Part shown: positions 32,323-41,050 of the stretch, piece by piece | Numbering within the stretch: the stretch's first letter is position 1 | Layout of the letters: the number at the start of each line of letters is the position of its first letter | DNA from: Ligilactobacillus pabuli | GTDB taxonomy: Bacteria; Bacillota; Bacilli; Lactobacillales; Lactobacillaceae | Direction: 5' to 3' | Length of the DNA: 52,869 nt | Assembly: GCF_022836475.1 (NCBI RefSeq) | Contig: NZ_BQXH01000016.1 | Span: 1 to 52,869 of the forward strand | The notes under the pieces: model-generated | Told to the model about the DNA's origin: nothing | What the model saw: the letters and a program-made list of their open reading frames with translations, nothing else | Database searches by the model: none | Position numbers and translations under genes: made by a program

Positions 32323-33404
32323 AACTAAAAGTTAAGTCATCTTGGGTAGTGCCTTTAGTGGCGATCCTCGCCGGCTTTATAGTTGGTGCAATTATCATGC
32401 TGATATTTGGGTATGACCCAATTCAAAATTATTCGAGTTTGTTTGATGGTGCCTTCGGTGGTGTGTACTCGATTGGTGAAACTTTGCGAAACATGACGCC
32501 GCTAATTTTAACAGCTTTGGGCTTTGCGGTCGCAAGTAAGGCAGGCTTCTTTAACATCGGTGGTTCTGGCCAGTACTTGATGGGTTGGTTTGGTGCGATC
32601 GTTGTCGCATTGAAGTTTAGCTTTTTGCCTGGTTGGCTGTTGATCATCGTCTCAATTTTGGCCGGTGCATTATTTGGCGGTATTTGGTCCGCAATTGCCG
32701 GAGTACTGCGGGCTTATTTTGGAACAAGTGAAGTTATTACCACGATTATGTTGAACTACATCTCACTTTATTTTGTGAACTTTGCAGTCAAAGATTGGCT
32801 AGCTGGCAAAGGCTCAGATAGTTCCCCTAACATTGCTGCCAAGGCTAGTTTGCGTGGTGACTTCTTGGAGAACCTCACTGCTAACTCAACTTTACACTGG
32901 GGCTTTTTGATTGCAATCATCATTTGTTTCATCATCTGGTTTTACTTTAACCGGATGAAGAGTGGGTTTGAATTACGGAGTGTGGGGATCAACGAAGACG
33001 CTGCCCGTTATGCAGGAATGAACGTTAAAAAGACGATCATCATGTCAATGCTGATTTCTGGTTTATTGGCTGGTTTAGGTGGTGCATTGGACGGTTTAGG
33101 AAACTTCCAAAACATCTCAGTTTCTAATGCCTTACCACAGGTTGGTTATGATGGCATGGCTGTGGCATTGTTGGTGAACTATAACCCAATTGGGGTCATT
33201 TTCTCGTCTCTGTTGTTTTCCGCCTTGCAAATTGGTGGGATGAGCATCTCTGTTTATTCTGATACACCGACAGAAATCGTAAGTATCGTGACAGCTTCGA
33301 TCATCTTCTTCGTAGCTATTAAATATGTGATTGAATTATTGACCAAACGGCGGAAAAAGAATCCGCAAAAAACAGCAGTAAAAAATGAGGGGGCTGGCGA
33401 ATAA
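32319..33404 (+). CDS. nupB: Nucleoside ABC transporter permease
   Basis: A 361-aa membrane subunit of the BPD_transp_2 family. Conserved parts are LTALGFAVASKAGFFNIGGSGQYLMG, EVITTIMLNYISLY, FELRSVGINEDAARYAGMNV (the coupling region) and GLLAGLGGALDGLG. TTG start within TTGA, GGAGG upstream in nupA. It ends with TAATG shared with nupC. About eight to ten helices. Confidence 0.92.
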   Translation: MKLKVKSSWVVPLVAILAGFIVGAIIMLIFGYDPIQNYSSLFDGAFGGVYSIGETLRNMTPLILTALGFAVASKAGFFNIGGSGQYLMGWFGAIVVALKFSFLPGWLLIIVSILAGALFGGIWSAIAGVLRAYFGTSEVITTIMLNYISLYFVNFAVKDWLAGKGSDSSPNIAAKASLRGDFLENLTANSTLHWGFLIAIIICFIIWFYFNRMKSGFELRSVGINEDAARYAGMNVKKTIIMSMLISGLLAGLGGALDGLGNFQNISVSNALPQVGYDGMAVALLVNYNPIGVIFSSLLFSALQIGGMSISVYSDTPTEIVSIVTASIIFFVAIKYVIELLTKRRKKNPQKTAVKNEGAGE

Positions 33405-34363
33405 TGAATTTATCAACGACATTAATGACAATTTTGTCAACGACATTAGTTTACGCGGCACCGTTGATTTTTACATCTTTAGGTGGAACTTTCTCCGAAC
33501 GAAGCGGGATCGTTAACGTTGGTTTGGAAGGCATGATGGTAGTCGGAGCTTTTAGTAGTAGTATTTTTACTTTAAGCTTTGCGAATGCTTTAGGCGATGC
33601 AGCTCCATGGGTCTCATTCTTAGTTGGTGGGGCATTTGGTTGTTTGTTTTCAGTTTTGCATGCAGTAGCAACGGTTAGTTTCCGTGCAGACCACATTATT
33701 TCTGGGACAGTGTTAAACATGCTGGCACCGGCTTTGTGTGTCTTTTTAACCCGGATCTTCTACGATGGTAAAGGTCAAACACCTGAAATTAGTCAAGGTT
33801 TAGGAACAGTTACCGTTCCTGGTTTGTCTAAAATCCCATTCATCGGGAAAGTCTTCTTTACTCAAACATCCATGGTAGCGTGGGCTGCAATCGTTGTGGC
33901 AATCGTTTGCTGGTATGTTTTATACCGAACAGGCTTTGGTTTACGCTTGCGTTCAGTTGGTGAAAATCCGGCTGCTGCTGATACGTTAGGAATCAATGTC
34001 TATCGTTACCGTTATTTGGGAGTATTAATTTCCGGTTTCTTAGGCGGGTTAGGCGGAGCAGTCATGGCACAGTCAATTACGTTGAGCTTCTCGATCAGTA
34101 CAATTTCTGGTCAAGGGTTCATGGCTTTAGCAGCGATGATCTTTGGCAAATGGAATCCATTGGGTGCGATGGGGGCTGCGGTCTTCTTTGGTTTAGCACA
34201 AAGTTTGCCGATTATTGGCGCCTACATTCCAGGATTATCTGGCATCAACTCAGTCTGGTTCCAAGTGGCACCTTACTTGATCACAATCATTGTGTTGGTC
34301 TTGTTCTTAGGGAAGTCAGTTGGCCCAGCCGCTGATGGTGAAAACTACATTAAGAGTAAGTAA
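33404..34363 (+). CDS. nupC: Nucleoside ABC transporter permease
   Basis: A 319-aa second BPD_transp_2 permease. Typical blocks are FTSLGGTFSERSGIVNVGLEGMMVVGA, ADHIISGTVLNMLAPAL and GLRLRSVGENPAAADTLGIN. ATG overlaps the nupB stop by 1 bp, with GAGGGGG upstream. It pairs with NupB; with NupA and BmpA they form a complete nucleoside importer. Confidence 0.92.
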   Translation: MNLSTTLMTILSTTLVYAAPLIFTSLGGTFSERSGIVNVGLEGMMVVGAFSSSIFTLSFANALGDAAPWVSFLVGGAFGCLFSVLHAVATVSFRADHIISGTVLNMLAPALCVFLTRIFYDGKGQTPEISQGLGTVTVPGLSKIPFIGKVFFTQTSMVAWAAIVVAIVCWYVLYRTGFGLRLRSVGENPAAADTLGINVYRYRYLGVLISGFLGGLGGAVMAQSITLSFSISTISGQGFMALAAMIFGKWNPLGAMGAAVFFGLAQSLPIIGAYIPGLSGINSVWFQVAPYLITIIVLVLFLGKSVGPAADGENYIKSK

Positions 34364-34378
34364 TCTTGCTGATCTTTG

Positions 34379-34421
34379 AAAGGTGATCTTAGGCGTCTGT
34401 CGTCTGAGGTTGCCTTTTTTC
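34379..34421 (+). terminator. Terminator of nupABC
   Basis: AAAGGTGATCTTAG pairs with CTGAGGTTGCCTTT (G-U pairs), followed by TTTC. Confidence 0.7.
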
Positions 34422-34589
34422 TTTGCAAGAACGGTGCTTTCAGTTAGAATTAGGATAACAAGAAGAAACACCTAGGGACAAAGATGGTAGTTGATCAGAA
34501 AATTTCGTGCAGTTAGTGATGGAAACTTTCAGCTGGCTAAATTACAGCCATTAGTTGATTAACCCAGGTGATTTAGAGGAGGAAACACA

Positions 34590-35207
34590 ATGAGCGGTGA
34601 AAGAAAAGTAATTAACCAGCACCATTTAGGCACTGGTTGGATCGTGGCAATCGTTTTGGTGGTAGTAGTTTTGTTATTTGGAGGAAGTTACGTGCATTAT
34701 TCCAATAGTTTAAACACAGCAAAACAAGATTACGAGCAGCAACAAGGTGATTTACAAAGCGCGTTGCAACGGCGAGCAGATTTGATCCCGAACTTGGTCA
34801 ATAGTGTCAAGGGTTCGATGAAACAAGAAAAAAACGTTTTTGGGGCAGTCGCTAAAGCGCGCGAAAACTACAGTGCAGCAGCTAAATCTGGCAACACTAA
34901 AGATCAAGCGAACGCTAACGCACAGTTGTCAGCAACAACGGCCAACTTGATCAACGTGATCAACGAACGCTATCCAAAGTTAGCGTCAAATGATAATGTC
35001 CGTCGTTTGATGGACCAGTTGGAAGGTTCAGAAAATCGTATCAATTTGGCACGCCGGCGTTACAATGCAGCAATCAAGACTTATAACAACCGTGTGGTTC
35101 GTTTCCCATCATCAGCAGTGGCTTCGATGAAAGGAATGAAGACGCAGGCCTACTTCCAAGCAGATGCTAACGCCCAAAAAGTGCCTGCTGTGGACTTTGA
35201 TAATTAG
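34590..35207 (+). CDS. lemA: LemA family protein
   Basis: A 205-aa membrane-anchored protein: short cytoplasmic start, one helix (GWIVAIVLVVVVLLFGGSYV, about 14-33), then the LemA four-helix domain outside. Conserved parts are LQSALQRRADLIPNLVNSVKG, the FGAVAKAREN region and SENRINLARRRYNAAIKTYN. Ribosome binding site GAGGAGG. The TPM-domain gene follows 73 bp later; LemA plus TPM pairs are widespread and thought to act together at the envelope, but their role is unsettled. Confidence 0.9.
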   Translation: MSGERKVINQHHLGTGWIVAIVLVVVVLLFGGSYVHYSNSLNTAKQDYEQQQGDLQSALQRRADLIPNLVNSVKGSMKQEKNVFGAVAKARENYSAAAKSGNTKDQANANAQLSATTANLINVINERYPKLASNDNVRRLMDQLEGSENRINLARRRYNAAIKTYNNRVVRFPSSAVASMKGMKTQAYFQADANAQKVPAVDFDN

Positions 35208-35280
35208 TGATGAAACTTACTTTAGAATGGCGGTGCCGGAATTTAGCTGGCAATGTTAACAGTAGAGTAGGGATGAAATT

Positions 35281-36132
35281 ATGAAGAATAAGAGAAAAAA
35301 AGGGCTGCTCTTTTTACTAGTTGGCTTGTTCTTTTGGTTGGGTGGCAGTGCGGCGGTGCAAGCTATTTCCCCACAAAAATTGCAGCCGAATTCGCAGCAC
35401 CCAGTTTTGACGGATCAAGCCGGAATTTTGACGGAAGACACGCAGAATTTAATTTTAAAACAACAAGATTATTATCGGTCGACTAAGCCTAAGCCACAAA
35501 TCGCGGTAGTTACGATCAAGTCTAGCGATGGACAGGAACTGAATGATTATATCAATGACATGTATCTGACCAATAAATGGAATGTCGGGGATGCCAAAGA
35601 AGACAACGGAGTTCTGATTGTTTTTGCCCAAAACGATGGTCAAAATAATGTCTTTATTTCGACGGGGGAAGGTGCTGAAACCTACCTGACAGATGCAAAA
35701 ACTTCGGATATTTTGAATGATAATCGCAATTTACTGAAGAGTAGTGATCAAGCTAAGGTCAATACTGGCTTGCAAAAGACCTTTAAAGAAGTTGTTAAAA
35801 TTACCAATGCTCATTACAAGCTCAAAGACCAATATGGTTCGGCTGATTATCGTGAAAAACCGCGTCATTCTATTTCCGGGATCATGCGCATGGTCGGAAT
35901 GATTATTTTGTTTTTGTTTATTTGGCTCATTTCCGGCAGTGGCGGCAGCGGCGGCGGGCGCGGTGGTCGACGCAGACGGGCTATTCGACGGGGGCTCTTC
36001 CTTGGTGGCATTAGTAGTGGCTTTGGTGGTTCATCATCCGGTGGTTTCGGCGGTGGCGGTTCATCGGGCGGCGGCTTCGGAGGCGGCGGTTTTGGCGGAG
36101 GTTCATCCGGTGGTGGCGGGTCTGGAATTTAA
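35281..36132 (+). CDS. TPM-domain membrane protein with Gly-rich tail (YgcG-like)
   Basis: A 283-aa protein: signal peptide (about 1-30, LFLLVGLFFWLGGSAAVQA), extracytoplasmic TPM domain (about 45-190: VLTDQAGILTEDTQNLI, NGVLIVFAQNDGQNNVFISTGEGAE), one membrane helix (about 200-220) and a basic then glycine/serine-rich tail of about 55 residues. The tail is low complexity and its GGX coding region is GC-rich, as in other YgcG proteins. Functional partner of the LemA gene upstream by context. A methyltransferase gene follows 71 bp later. Confidence 0.85.
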   Translation: MKNKRKKGLLFLLVGLFFWLGGSAAVQAISPQKLQPNSQHPVLTDQAGILTEDTQNLILKQQDYYRSTKPKPQIAVVTIKSSDGQELNDYINDMYLTNKWNVGDAKEDNGVLIVFAQNDGQNNVFISTGEGAETYLTDAKTSDILNDNRNLLKSSDQAKVNTGLQKTFKEVVKITNAHYKLKDQYGSADYREKPRHSISGIMRMVGMIILFLFIWLISGSGGSGGGRGGRRRRAIRRGLFLGGISSGFGGSSSGGFGGGGSSGGGFGGGGFGGGSSGGGGSGI

Positions 36133-36203
36133 TTAGCCCGACATTCGTGCCAAACACGTGGTACACTTAAGAGTAACTAATACAATTAAGGAAGTGTTGA
36201 CCC

Positions 36204-36917
36204 TTGGCTTTAACGAACAAGACACCAGAACAAGACGTAGAAGATTTGTTCGACCGTATTTCAAATAAATATGATTCAATGAATAATGTCATTACGCTAG
36301 GGATGCATCGGAAGTGGCGCGAGCAAACCATGAAAGTGCTCCGGATTCAGCCTGGTGCGACAGTTTTAGACTTATGTTGTGGAACAGGTGACTGGTCAAT
36401 TGCTTTAGCACAAGCAGTTGGACCAACCGGGAAAGTTTATGCTTTGGACTTTAGTGCAGAGATGTTGAAAATTGCTGAACAAAAAGTTGCACAAGCTGGT
36501 CTAGCTGACCGGGTGACCTTGATTCAAGGGGATGCCATGGATTTGCCGTTCCCAGATGATCAGTTTGCATGTGTCTCGATTGGGTTTGGCTTGCGCAACG
36601 TGCCAGATGCCAAACAGGTCTTGCAAGAAATGCAGAGAGTTTGTCAGCCAGAGGGAATCGTGGCTTGTTTGGAAACATCACAGCCTGAAATTCCGGTCAT
36701 TAAAAAAGGCTGGGACCTGTGTTTTAAAGCAGTGCCAGTTTTAGCCAAGGTCTTCACTGATCGTTATGATGATTATGATTATCTCCAAAGAACGACCAAG
36801 AACTTTTTGACTGCCAGACAGTTACTGCATTTGTTTAATGCAGTTGGTTTACAGCCAGCTTCGTACCGCATGTTTTTACTTGGTGCAGCAGCTTTGCACA
36901 TTGGTTTTAAAAAATAA
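36204..36917 (+). CDS. menG: Demethylmenaquinone methyltransferase
   Basis: A 237-aa SAM-dependent enzyme of the UbiE/MenG family, catalysing the last step of menaquinone synthesis. Hallmarks are FDRISNKYDSMNNVITLGMHR, SAM motif I VLDLCCGTGDWSIALA, GDAMDLPFPDDQFACVSIGFGLRNVPD and the C-terminal LGAAALHIGFKK. TTG start behind AAGGAAG. No other menaquinone genes are in the window; many lactobacilli keep only part of the pathway. A terminator follows at 36926-36957. Confidence 0.9.
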   Translation: MALTNKTPEQDVEDLFDRISNKYDSMNNVITLGMHRKWREQTMKVLRIQPGATVLDLCCGTGDWSIALAQAVGPTGKVYALDFSAEMLKIAEQKVAQAGLADRVTLIQGDAMDLPFPDDQFACVSIGFGLRNVPDAKQVLQEMQRVCQPEGIVACLETSQPEIPVIKKGWDLCFKAVPVLAKVFTDRYDDYDYLQRTTKNFLTARQLLHLFNAVGLQPASYRMFLLGAAALHIGFKK

Positions 36918-36925
36918 AGTAGGAA

Positions 36926-36957
36926 GGAACGTTTCTTTGCGGAGGCGTTCTTTTTTA
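36926..36957 (+). terminator. Terminator of menG
   Basis: GGAACGTTTC pairs with GGAGGCGTTC (G-U and mismatch at the top), followed by TTTTTT. Confidence 0.65.
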
Positions 36958-37011
36958 TGCTTTGCGAAGTTTGCAAGTAGAAGAATTCAGATCAGGCTTG
37001 TGTTGATATCA

Positions 37012-37092
37012 CTATTAGACATCCTAACTTTAGGAGACTAGAGCCGGCAAACGGGTTTGATGGTTGAACTTTCCCAGAGTAGAGCCGGCAAA
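37012..37092 (-). repeat. 41-bp tandem hairpin repeats (locus C)
   Basis: Read on the minus strand, units start GCCGGCTC at 41-bp spacing (GAGCCGGC at 37041 and 37082 on the plus strand). The unit 37041-37081 shares TCTGGGAAAGTT and AACCATCAAAC with locus B. The unit next to menG contains a TCCTA-AAGT-TAGGA hairpin. The rest, 37093-37187, shows no further structure that I can support. Confidence 0.7.
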
Positions 37093-37187
37093 TCCTGCAA
37101 CGGGGGGCAACTCTTCCGCCTGACACAGTTACTAGCTTTTTAACGGCACCAAAAGGAGCTGAAGTTTCTCCCAATTTCTTTCTTTTT

Positions 37188-37309
37188 AGTCGAGCTGCGT
37201 GAAACAGAAAGTTCTGCCTATCTAAACTCAGGGTCAATGCTGAAACCGCATTAACTCCTGAGTCCTGATGGTGCTCACTTTCTCCCGTTTCACTCCGCTC
37301 TGTGTTCTT
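37188..37309 (+). repeat. Nested-hairpin repeat, full copy
   Basis: Outer arms GTGAAAC-AGAAAG and CTTTCT-CCC-GTTTCAC, inner ACTCAGG/CCTGAGT. Same subtype as array copy 1 at 30148, with scattered substitutions. Confidence 0.85.
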
Positions 37310-37435
37310 AGTCGAGCTGCGTGAGGCAAGAGACTCCGCTTATCCAACTCAACCAGCACATCACTGAGAAACGTGATCTTCTGGTCGAGTCCGATAATGC
37401 TCATCTCTTAAGCGCCTCACTCCGCTCTGTGTTCT
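37310..37435 (+). repeat. Nested-hairpin repeat, full copy
   Basis: Outer arms GTGAGGC-AAGAGA and TCTCTT-AAGC-GCCTCAC. Compared with array copies 3 and 5 (GTGGC/GCCAC), both sides of the helix have changed together. Ends 79 bp before the next start codon. Confidence 0.85.
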
Positions 37436-37514
37436 TTTTTTGCAAATCTTTAGCCGTTTGACGGGCAATAATGCTATGATTGGTAGTAAACAAAATTCTA
37501 GGGGTGAAGATACG

Positions 37515-38009
37515 ATGGAACGAACTGATTTTTATTTGCTTAGTACACGTAGTGGCAAGGTCAAGGAAGTTTTACCCGCCACACCAGATAATTTGAAAAA
37601 GGGCAAACGAATCTTACAAAAGACAAATGGGCGACTGTTAACTGGAAGATTAGTTTTGACGAAAGAAGATGTTGCTAGTCCTGCGGGTGAGTTTGTGATT
37701 TTGGTTAATGGACATTTGAAGGATAAAGTCACCGATTTTGACGAGGCCCAAGAAAATGCCCACACCTACCAAATGGCACTAGAGGCTTTGGATTCTGCTG
37801 GCACTGTCCAGATTATTCAAGTTCACCATAATCAAGCTAAAAAACGGTTGGGGCATTCACCGCTAGAAGAGTTAGATGAACTAACTTTAAAGAGGTTTCA
37901 CATGAACCGCAAGAACCAGCAAAACTGTGAGTTCTGTCAGCCATCTTATCCGGCTCAACCTTACCAGGACTTTAATTTTTGTCCACATTGCGGCCGGTAT
38001 TTACACTAA
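37515..38009 (+). CDS. Unknown protein with C-terminal zinc ribbon (164 aa)
   Basis: I do not recognise a family. The N-terminal 115 residues form a soluble alpha/beta region (FYLLSTRSGKVKEVLPATPD, GEFVILVNGHLKDKVTDFDE). The C-terminus carries CEFCQ and CPHCGRY, a CxxC...CxxC zinc ribbon with an 18-residue spacer, often a nucleic-acid or protein-binding module. ATG 37515 is 8 nt behind AGGGGTGAAG. It lies 18 bp before the CPBP protease gene and is likely co-transcribed with it. Confidence 0.65.
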   Translation: MERTDFYLLSTRSGKVKEVLPATPDNLKKGKRILQKTNGRLLTGRLVLTKEDVASPAGEFVILVNGHLKDKVTDFDEAQENAHTYQMALEALDSAGTVQIIQVHHNQAKKRLGHSPLEELDELTLKRFHMNRKNQQNCEFCQPSYPAQPYQDFNFCPHCGRYLH

Positions 38010-38027
38010 TGTTAAAAGGAGGTCGCT

Positions 38028-38780
38028 ATGACAAACTGGAAACGGTGGTACAAAGTTTTATTGCTCTTTATTATTTTTCATGTCGTTTATCTTGGTGGCC
38101 AGCTTTTAGCTGAGATTCCAGCGGCACGAGGCAATCAGTCTTCACAGGCACTTTTACAAATGAGTGCTTTGTTTGCCTTATTGCTGACTTTTTTTGGCGG
38201 GTATGCCTGGTACGTTGAACATCATGTGAAGGTGGCCCCGCATTACTCATTGCCAGTTCATCTGAAACATTTGCTGTCATCAATTGCGACAGGGTTGGCA
38301 CTAATGATTGGCCTAAATATTGTCTTTCAGTTTCTGTTACAGCTGTTGCACATTGTCCCAGAAACTTCGCAAAATCAAGCTGGAATCAATCAAATGTTTG
38401 CGCAAAATTCGCTCAGTCAGATGATGACTTTAGCCTTAGTTGTGGTGATCGCACCCTTATGTGAGGAAGTCATTTACCGCTTGTTGTTGATTGGACCAAT
38501 TAAAACCAAAGCAGTGCAGCCAACGAAAAAGCACCGTTTCAGACTGGCGATTTTAAGTTGGGTCTTATTTATTTTAGTGCATATGAGCGCGCAGATTTTG
38601 GACTTGGTACTACATTTTTCGACGACAGGTTTAGTTGGAGTAGTAACGTCGAGCTTTAGCTATGGTATTTTGTCATTTGTGTTAGTGCGGGAATATTATT
38701 TGCACGGCAGCTTAGCGCGGTCAGTGGCATTGCATATGAGTTGGAATATTTTAGCCGCAGGCGTTCTGTTTATAAGCTAA
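38028..38780 (+). CDS. CPBP family intramembrane metalloprotease
   Basis: A 250-aa membrane protein with about seven helices and the CPBP (Abi/CAAX) motifs: CEEVIYRLLLIGP (EExxxR, about 145-150), FILVHMSAQ and LHMSWN with histidines. Members cleave within membranes or act in bacteriocin self-immunity. Ribosome binding site AAAGGAGG. No bacteriocin genes are adjacent. A terminator follows. Confidence 0.85.
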   Translation: MTNWKRWYKVLLLFIIFHVVYLGGQLLAEIPAARGNQSSQALLQMSALFALLLTFFGGYAWYVEHHVKVAPHYSLPVHLKHLLSSIATGLALMIGLNIVFQFLLQLLHIVPETSQNQAGINQMFAQNSLSQMMTLALVVVIAPLCEEVIYRLLLIGPIKTKAVQPTKKHRFRLAILSWVLFILVHMSAQILDLVLHFSTTGLVGVVTSSFSYGILSFVLVREYYLHGSLARSVALHMSWNILAAGVLFIS

Positions 38781-38791
38781 TGGATATGAAC

Positions 38792-38828
38792 TAGATTAAT
38801 TTCTTTGCAGGAAATTAGTCTATTTTTT
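38792..38828 (+). terminator. Terminator of the CPBP gene
   Basis: TAGATTAATTTC pairs with GAAATTAGTCTA around TTTGCAG, followed by T7. Confidence 0.85.
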
Positions 38829-38939
38829 TGTTTTGATGATAGTTTTGGAAAGGCACCGGACTTGCATGAGTATGTTAAAATAAGAATTATTAACCTTTTG
38901 TAAGCAAAATTTAAAATAATTGATGATAGGAGTGTTTGG

Positions 38940-40400
38940 ATGAGTATTGAAGACTCGAACCAGGTTGTTGACCAAAATGGCAAGCCATATCGCCGCTTAC
39001 CACTAGTTTTTACGATGTTGATTGGGACATTTAGTACCTTTATGACTTCAACGATGCTAACGACAGCTTTTCCGTCTTTGATGGTATCATTTAAGATTTC
39101 GGCGAATACTGTGCAGTGGCTGACCACTGGCTTTATGTTGGTCATGGGGATCACGATGCCAATTAGTGGATTCTTTATCAAACGATTTGATTCACGCAAG
39201 TTATATTTATCTGCAGTTGCAATTTTTTTGACAGGAACCATTGTCTGTTTCTTCGCTCAGACATTTTCAGTGATTTTGGTGGGACGTTTGATCCAGGCAG
39301 CTGGGGTGGGAATCACCGCACCAGTTTATCAGACGATCATGGCCTCGATTTATCCGCCTAGTAAGCGGGGGTCTGCGATGGGAATGGCTGGTCTAGTGAT
39401 TGGGTTGGCGCCGGCGATTGGGCCAACTTTTTCGGGCTGGTTGTTATTAAACTATTCATGGAGAATGTTGTTCTTATCGATCATGCCGATTTCAGTGATT
39501 GTTTTAGTGATGGGCTACTTTACTTTGCGGAAAGTTTTGCCGACTGAAAAAGCTCCAGTCGACTGGTATTCAGTTTTAATGTCGATCGTCGGCTTTGGTT
39601 CAATGTTGTTCGGCTTTTCTTCTGTCGGTAAATATAGTTGGACGGACCCAGTGGTTTATACGACCTTGATTATTGGTGGAATTTTCGTGGCATTTTTTGT
39701 GTGGCGCTCATTGAAAGTTAAGAATCCTTTGTTAGAGTTTAAGGTGTTTAAACATTCAGATTACACTTTATCAGTGATTTTAGTTGCTGTCGCATTTATG
39801 TCAATGAATGGTTTCACGCTGATTTTACCATTGTATCTACAAACGATTCGTGGCGAATCTCCACTAGTGTCGGGGCTGACTTTGTTACCAGGAGCAATCG
39901 TCATTGGAATCATGAACCCAGTGACTGGCCGAATTTTTGACCAAATGGGTGGCAGAAACATGGCGATCACCGGGATGTTTTTGTTGACGGCCACGACCGC
40001 GACCTTCATTCCAGTTACGGATAAAACGCCGATTTCATATCTGATTGTTTTCTATATGGTCCGGATGTTTGGTATCTCGATGGTCACAATGCCAACGACC
40101 ACAACGGGAATTAACGCCTTGCCGTTAGATCAAATTGGTTCTGGGACGATCGTAAATAATACAATCAGGCAGGTCTTTGCTTCAATGGGGACGGCGATTT
40201 TAGTTTCAGTCATGTCAAATGTTACCTTGAGCCAGTCACCAGCGCACACAGTTTTAAGCCAAACGCCAATTTTGTTTAAAAAATTATCGCTACAGGCAAA
40301 TATTGTGGGCTTCCGTTATGCCTTTGTGATTTCAACTAGTTTTGCACTACTGGGCTTTGTCCTGGCATTCTTCTTGAAGTCCGATAAGGAGGCGCTTTAA
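38940..40400 (+). CDS. DHA2-family MFS multidrug exporter
   Basis: A 486-aa exporter with 14 helices. Motifs: FMTSTMLTTAFPSLMVSF, FFIKRFDSRKLYL (motif A), GRLIQAAGVGITAPVYQ and GLAPAIGPTFSGWLLL (motif C). It resembles the exporter at 11578-13011 closely in layout. The DUF4811 gene follows directly and is a frequent partner of these exporters in lactobacilli. No MarR gene adjoins this one. ATG with TAGGAG. Confidence 0.9.
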   Translation: MSIEDSNQVVDQNGKPYRRLPLVFTMLIGTFSTFMTSTMLTTAFPSLMVSFKISANTVQWLTTGFMLVMGITMPISGFFIKRFDSRKLYLSAVAIFLTGTIVCFFAQTFSVILVGRLIQAAGVGITAPVYQTIMASIYPPSKRGSAMGMAGLVIGLAPAIGPTFSGWLLLNYSWRMLFLSIMPISVIVLVMGYFTLRKVLPTEKAPVDWYSVLMSIVGFGSMLFGFSSVGKYSWTDPVVYTTLIIGGIFVAFFVWRSLKVKNPLLEFKVFKHSDYTLSVILVAVAFMSMNGFTLILPLYLQTIRGESPLVSGLTLLPGAIVIGIMNPVTGRIFDQMGGRNMAITGMFLLTATTATFIPVTDKTPISYLIVFYMVRMFGISMVTMPTTTTGINALPLDQIGSGTIVNNTIRQVFASMGTAILVSVMSNVTLSQSPAHTVLSQTPILFKKLSLQANIVGFRYAFVISTSFALLGFVLAFFLKSDKEAL

Positions 40401-40904
40401 ATGGGAATTGCATTACTTTTTATTAGTGTCTTACTGGTAACTTACTGCATGATCTTTATGCCGCATAGTGTGACAAAGTACGTGTGGGTTGGTGCTAGTG
40501 TCTTACTATTAGCGTTGGATGCAACGGCATTGATTTTGAATGATACTAACCATTTTGGCATGAAAAAGGTGGTACAAACACAAACTAGAACGCTGGTTTC
40601 GAGCACAAAGTCAGCGAAACGTCCACAACTCTTATACCGTAAACTGGGTAATGGACAGGAAAAAATTTATTATTACCGGGTTAATAAGGCGGCCAAGGTT
40701 CAGGCAACAGATCCAATGATCACGACAGTGACTGTCAAACGGGCAGCTGTAAGTCGGTTGCAGATCACCAAAAAATATTGGGATTATTCTAGTCCGTGGG
40801 CAAAGGTTTTCTTTGCTGGCGGGCAGCCTAACCACCAGTTTATTGACCAACATTTCGCTTTTGAAATCGGCCAGGAATGGCAACTAAAAAACAGAGCGGA
40901 GTGA
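40401..40904 (+). CDS. DUF4811-domain membrane protein
   Basis: A 167-aa protein with two N-terminal helices (about 3-20 and 26-45) and an extracellular basic domain (about 55-165). It matches the DUF4811 layout found next to DHA2 exporters; function unknown. ATG directly follows the exporter stop, with GGAGG in the end of that gene. The last codons (KNRAE and stop) are written by a truncated repeat element at 40890-40933, so the C-terminus has been replaced or extended by repeat insertion. Confidence 0.75.
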   Translation: MGIALLFISVLLVTYCMIFMPHSVTKYVWVGASVLLLALDATALILNDTNHFGMKKVVQTQTRTLVSSTKSAKRPQLLYRKLGNGQEKIYYYRVNKAAKVQATDPMITTVTVKRAAVSRLQITKKYWDYSSPWAKVFFAGGQPNHQFIDQHFAFEIGQEWQLKNRAE

Positions 40905-40933
40905 AACGGGATAAGTGGAGTCTCTTACCTCAC
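40890..40933 (-). repeat. Nested-hairpin repeat, core-deleted chimeric copy
   Basis: Minus strand GTGAGGTAAGAGACTCC-ACTTATC joined to CCGTTTCACTCC-GCTCTGTT. The left arm resembles the 37310 subtype and the right arm the 30148 subtype, with the inner part lost. It overlaps the stop codon of the DUF4811 gene. Confidence 0.7.
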
Positions 40934-40950
40934 AAAAATCAACTAGCAAG

Positions 40951-40982
40951 AAAAGAGTCGGGAGAAATTCCGGCTCTTTTTT
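40951..40982 (+). terminator. Terminator behind the DUF4811 gene
   Basis: AAAAGAGTCGG pairs with CCGGCTCTTTT, followed by TT. Confidence 0.8.
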
Positions 40983-41050
40983 GCTACATGAAAAAAGTTA
41001 GTGACTGTGTATAAGGAGGAGAGGTTTGCTTCCCAGTTGTATGATTAATT

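Noticed and set aside
36000-36130. Gly-rich GC-rich stretch as a foreign insertion or repeat element
   Set aside because: It is the normal glycine/serine-rich tail of YgcG/TPM proteins and continues the reading frame.
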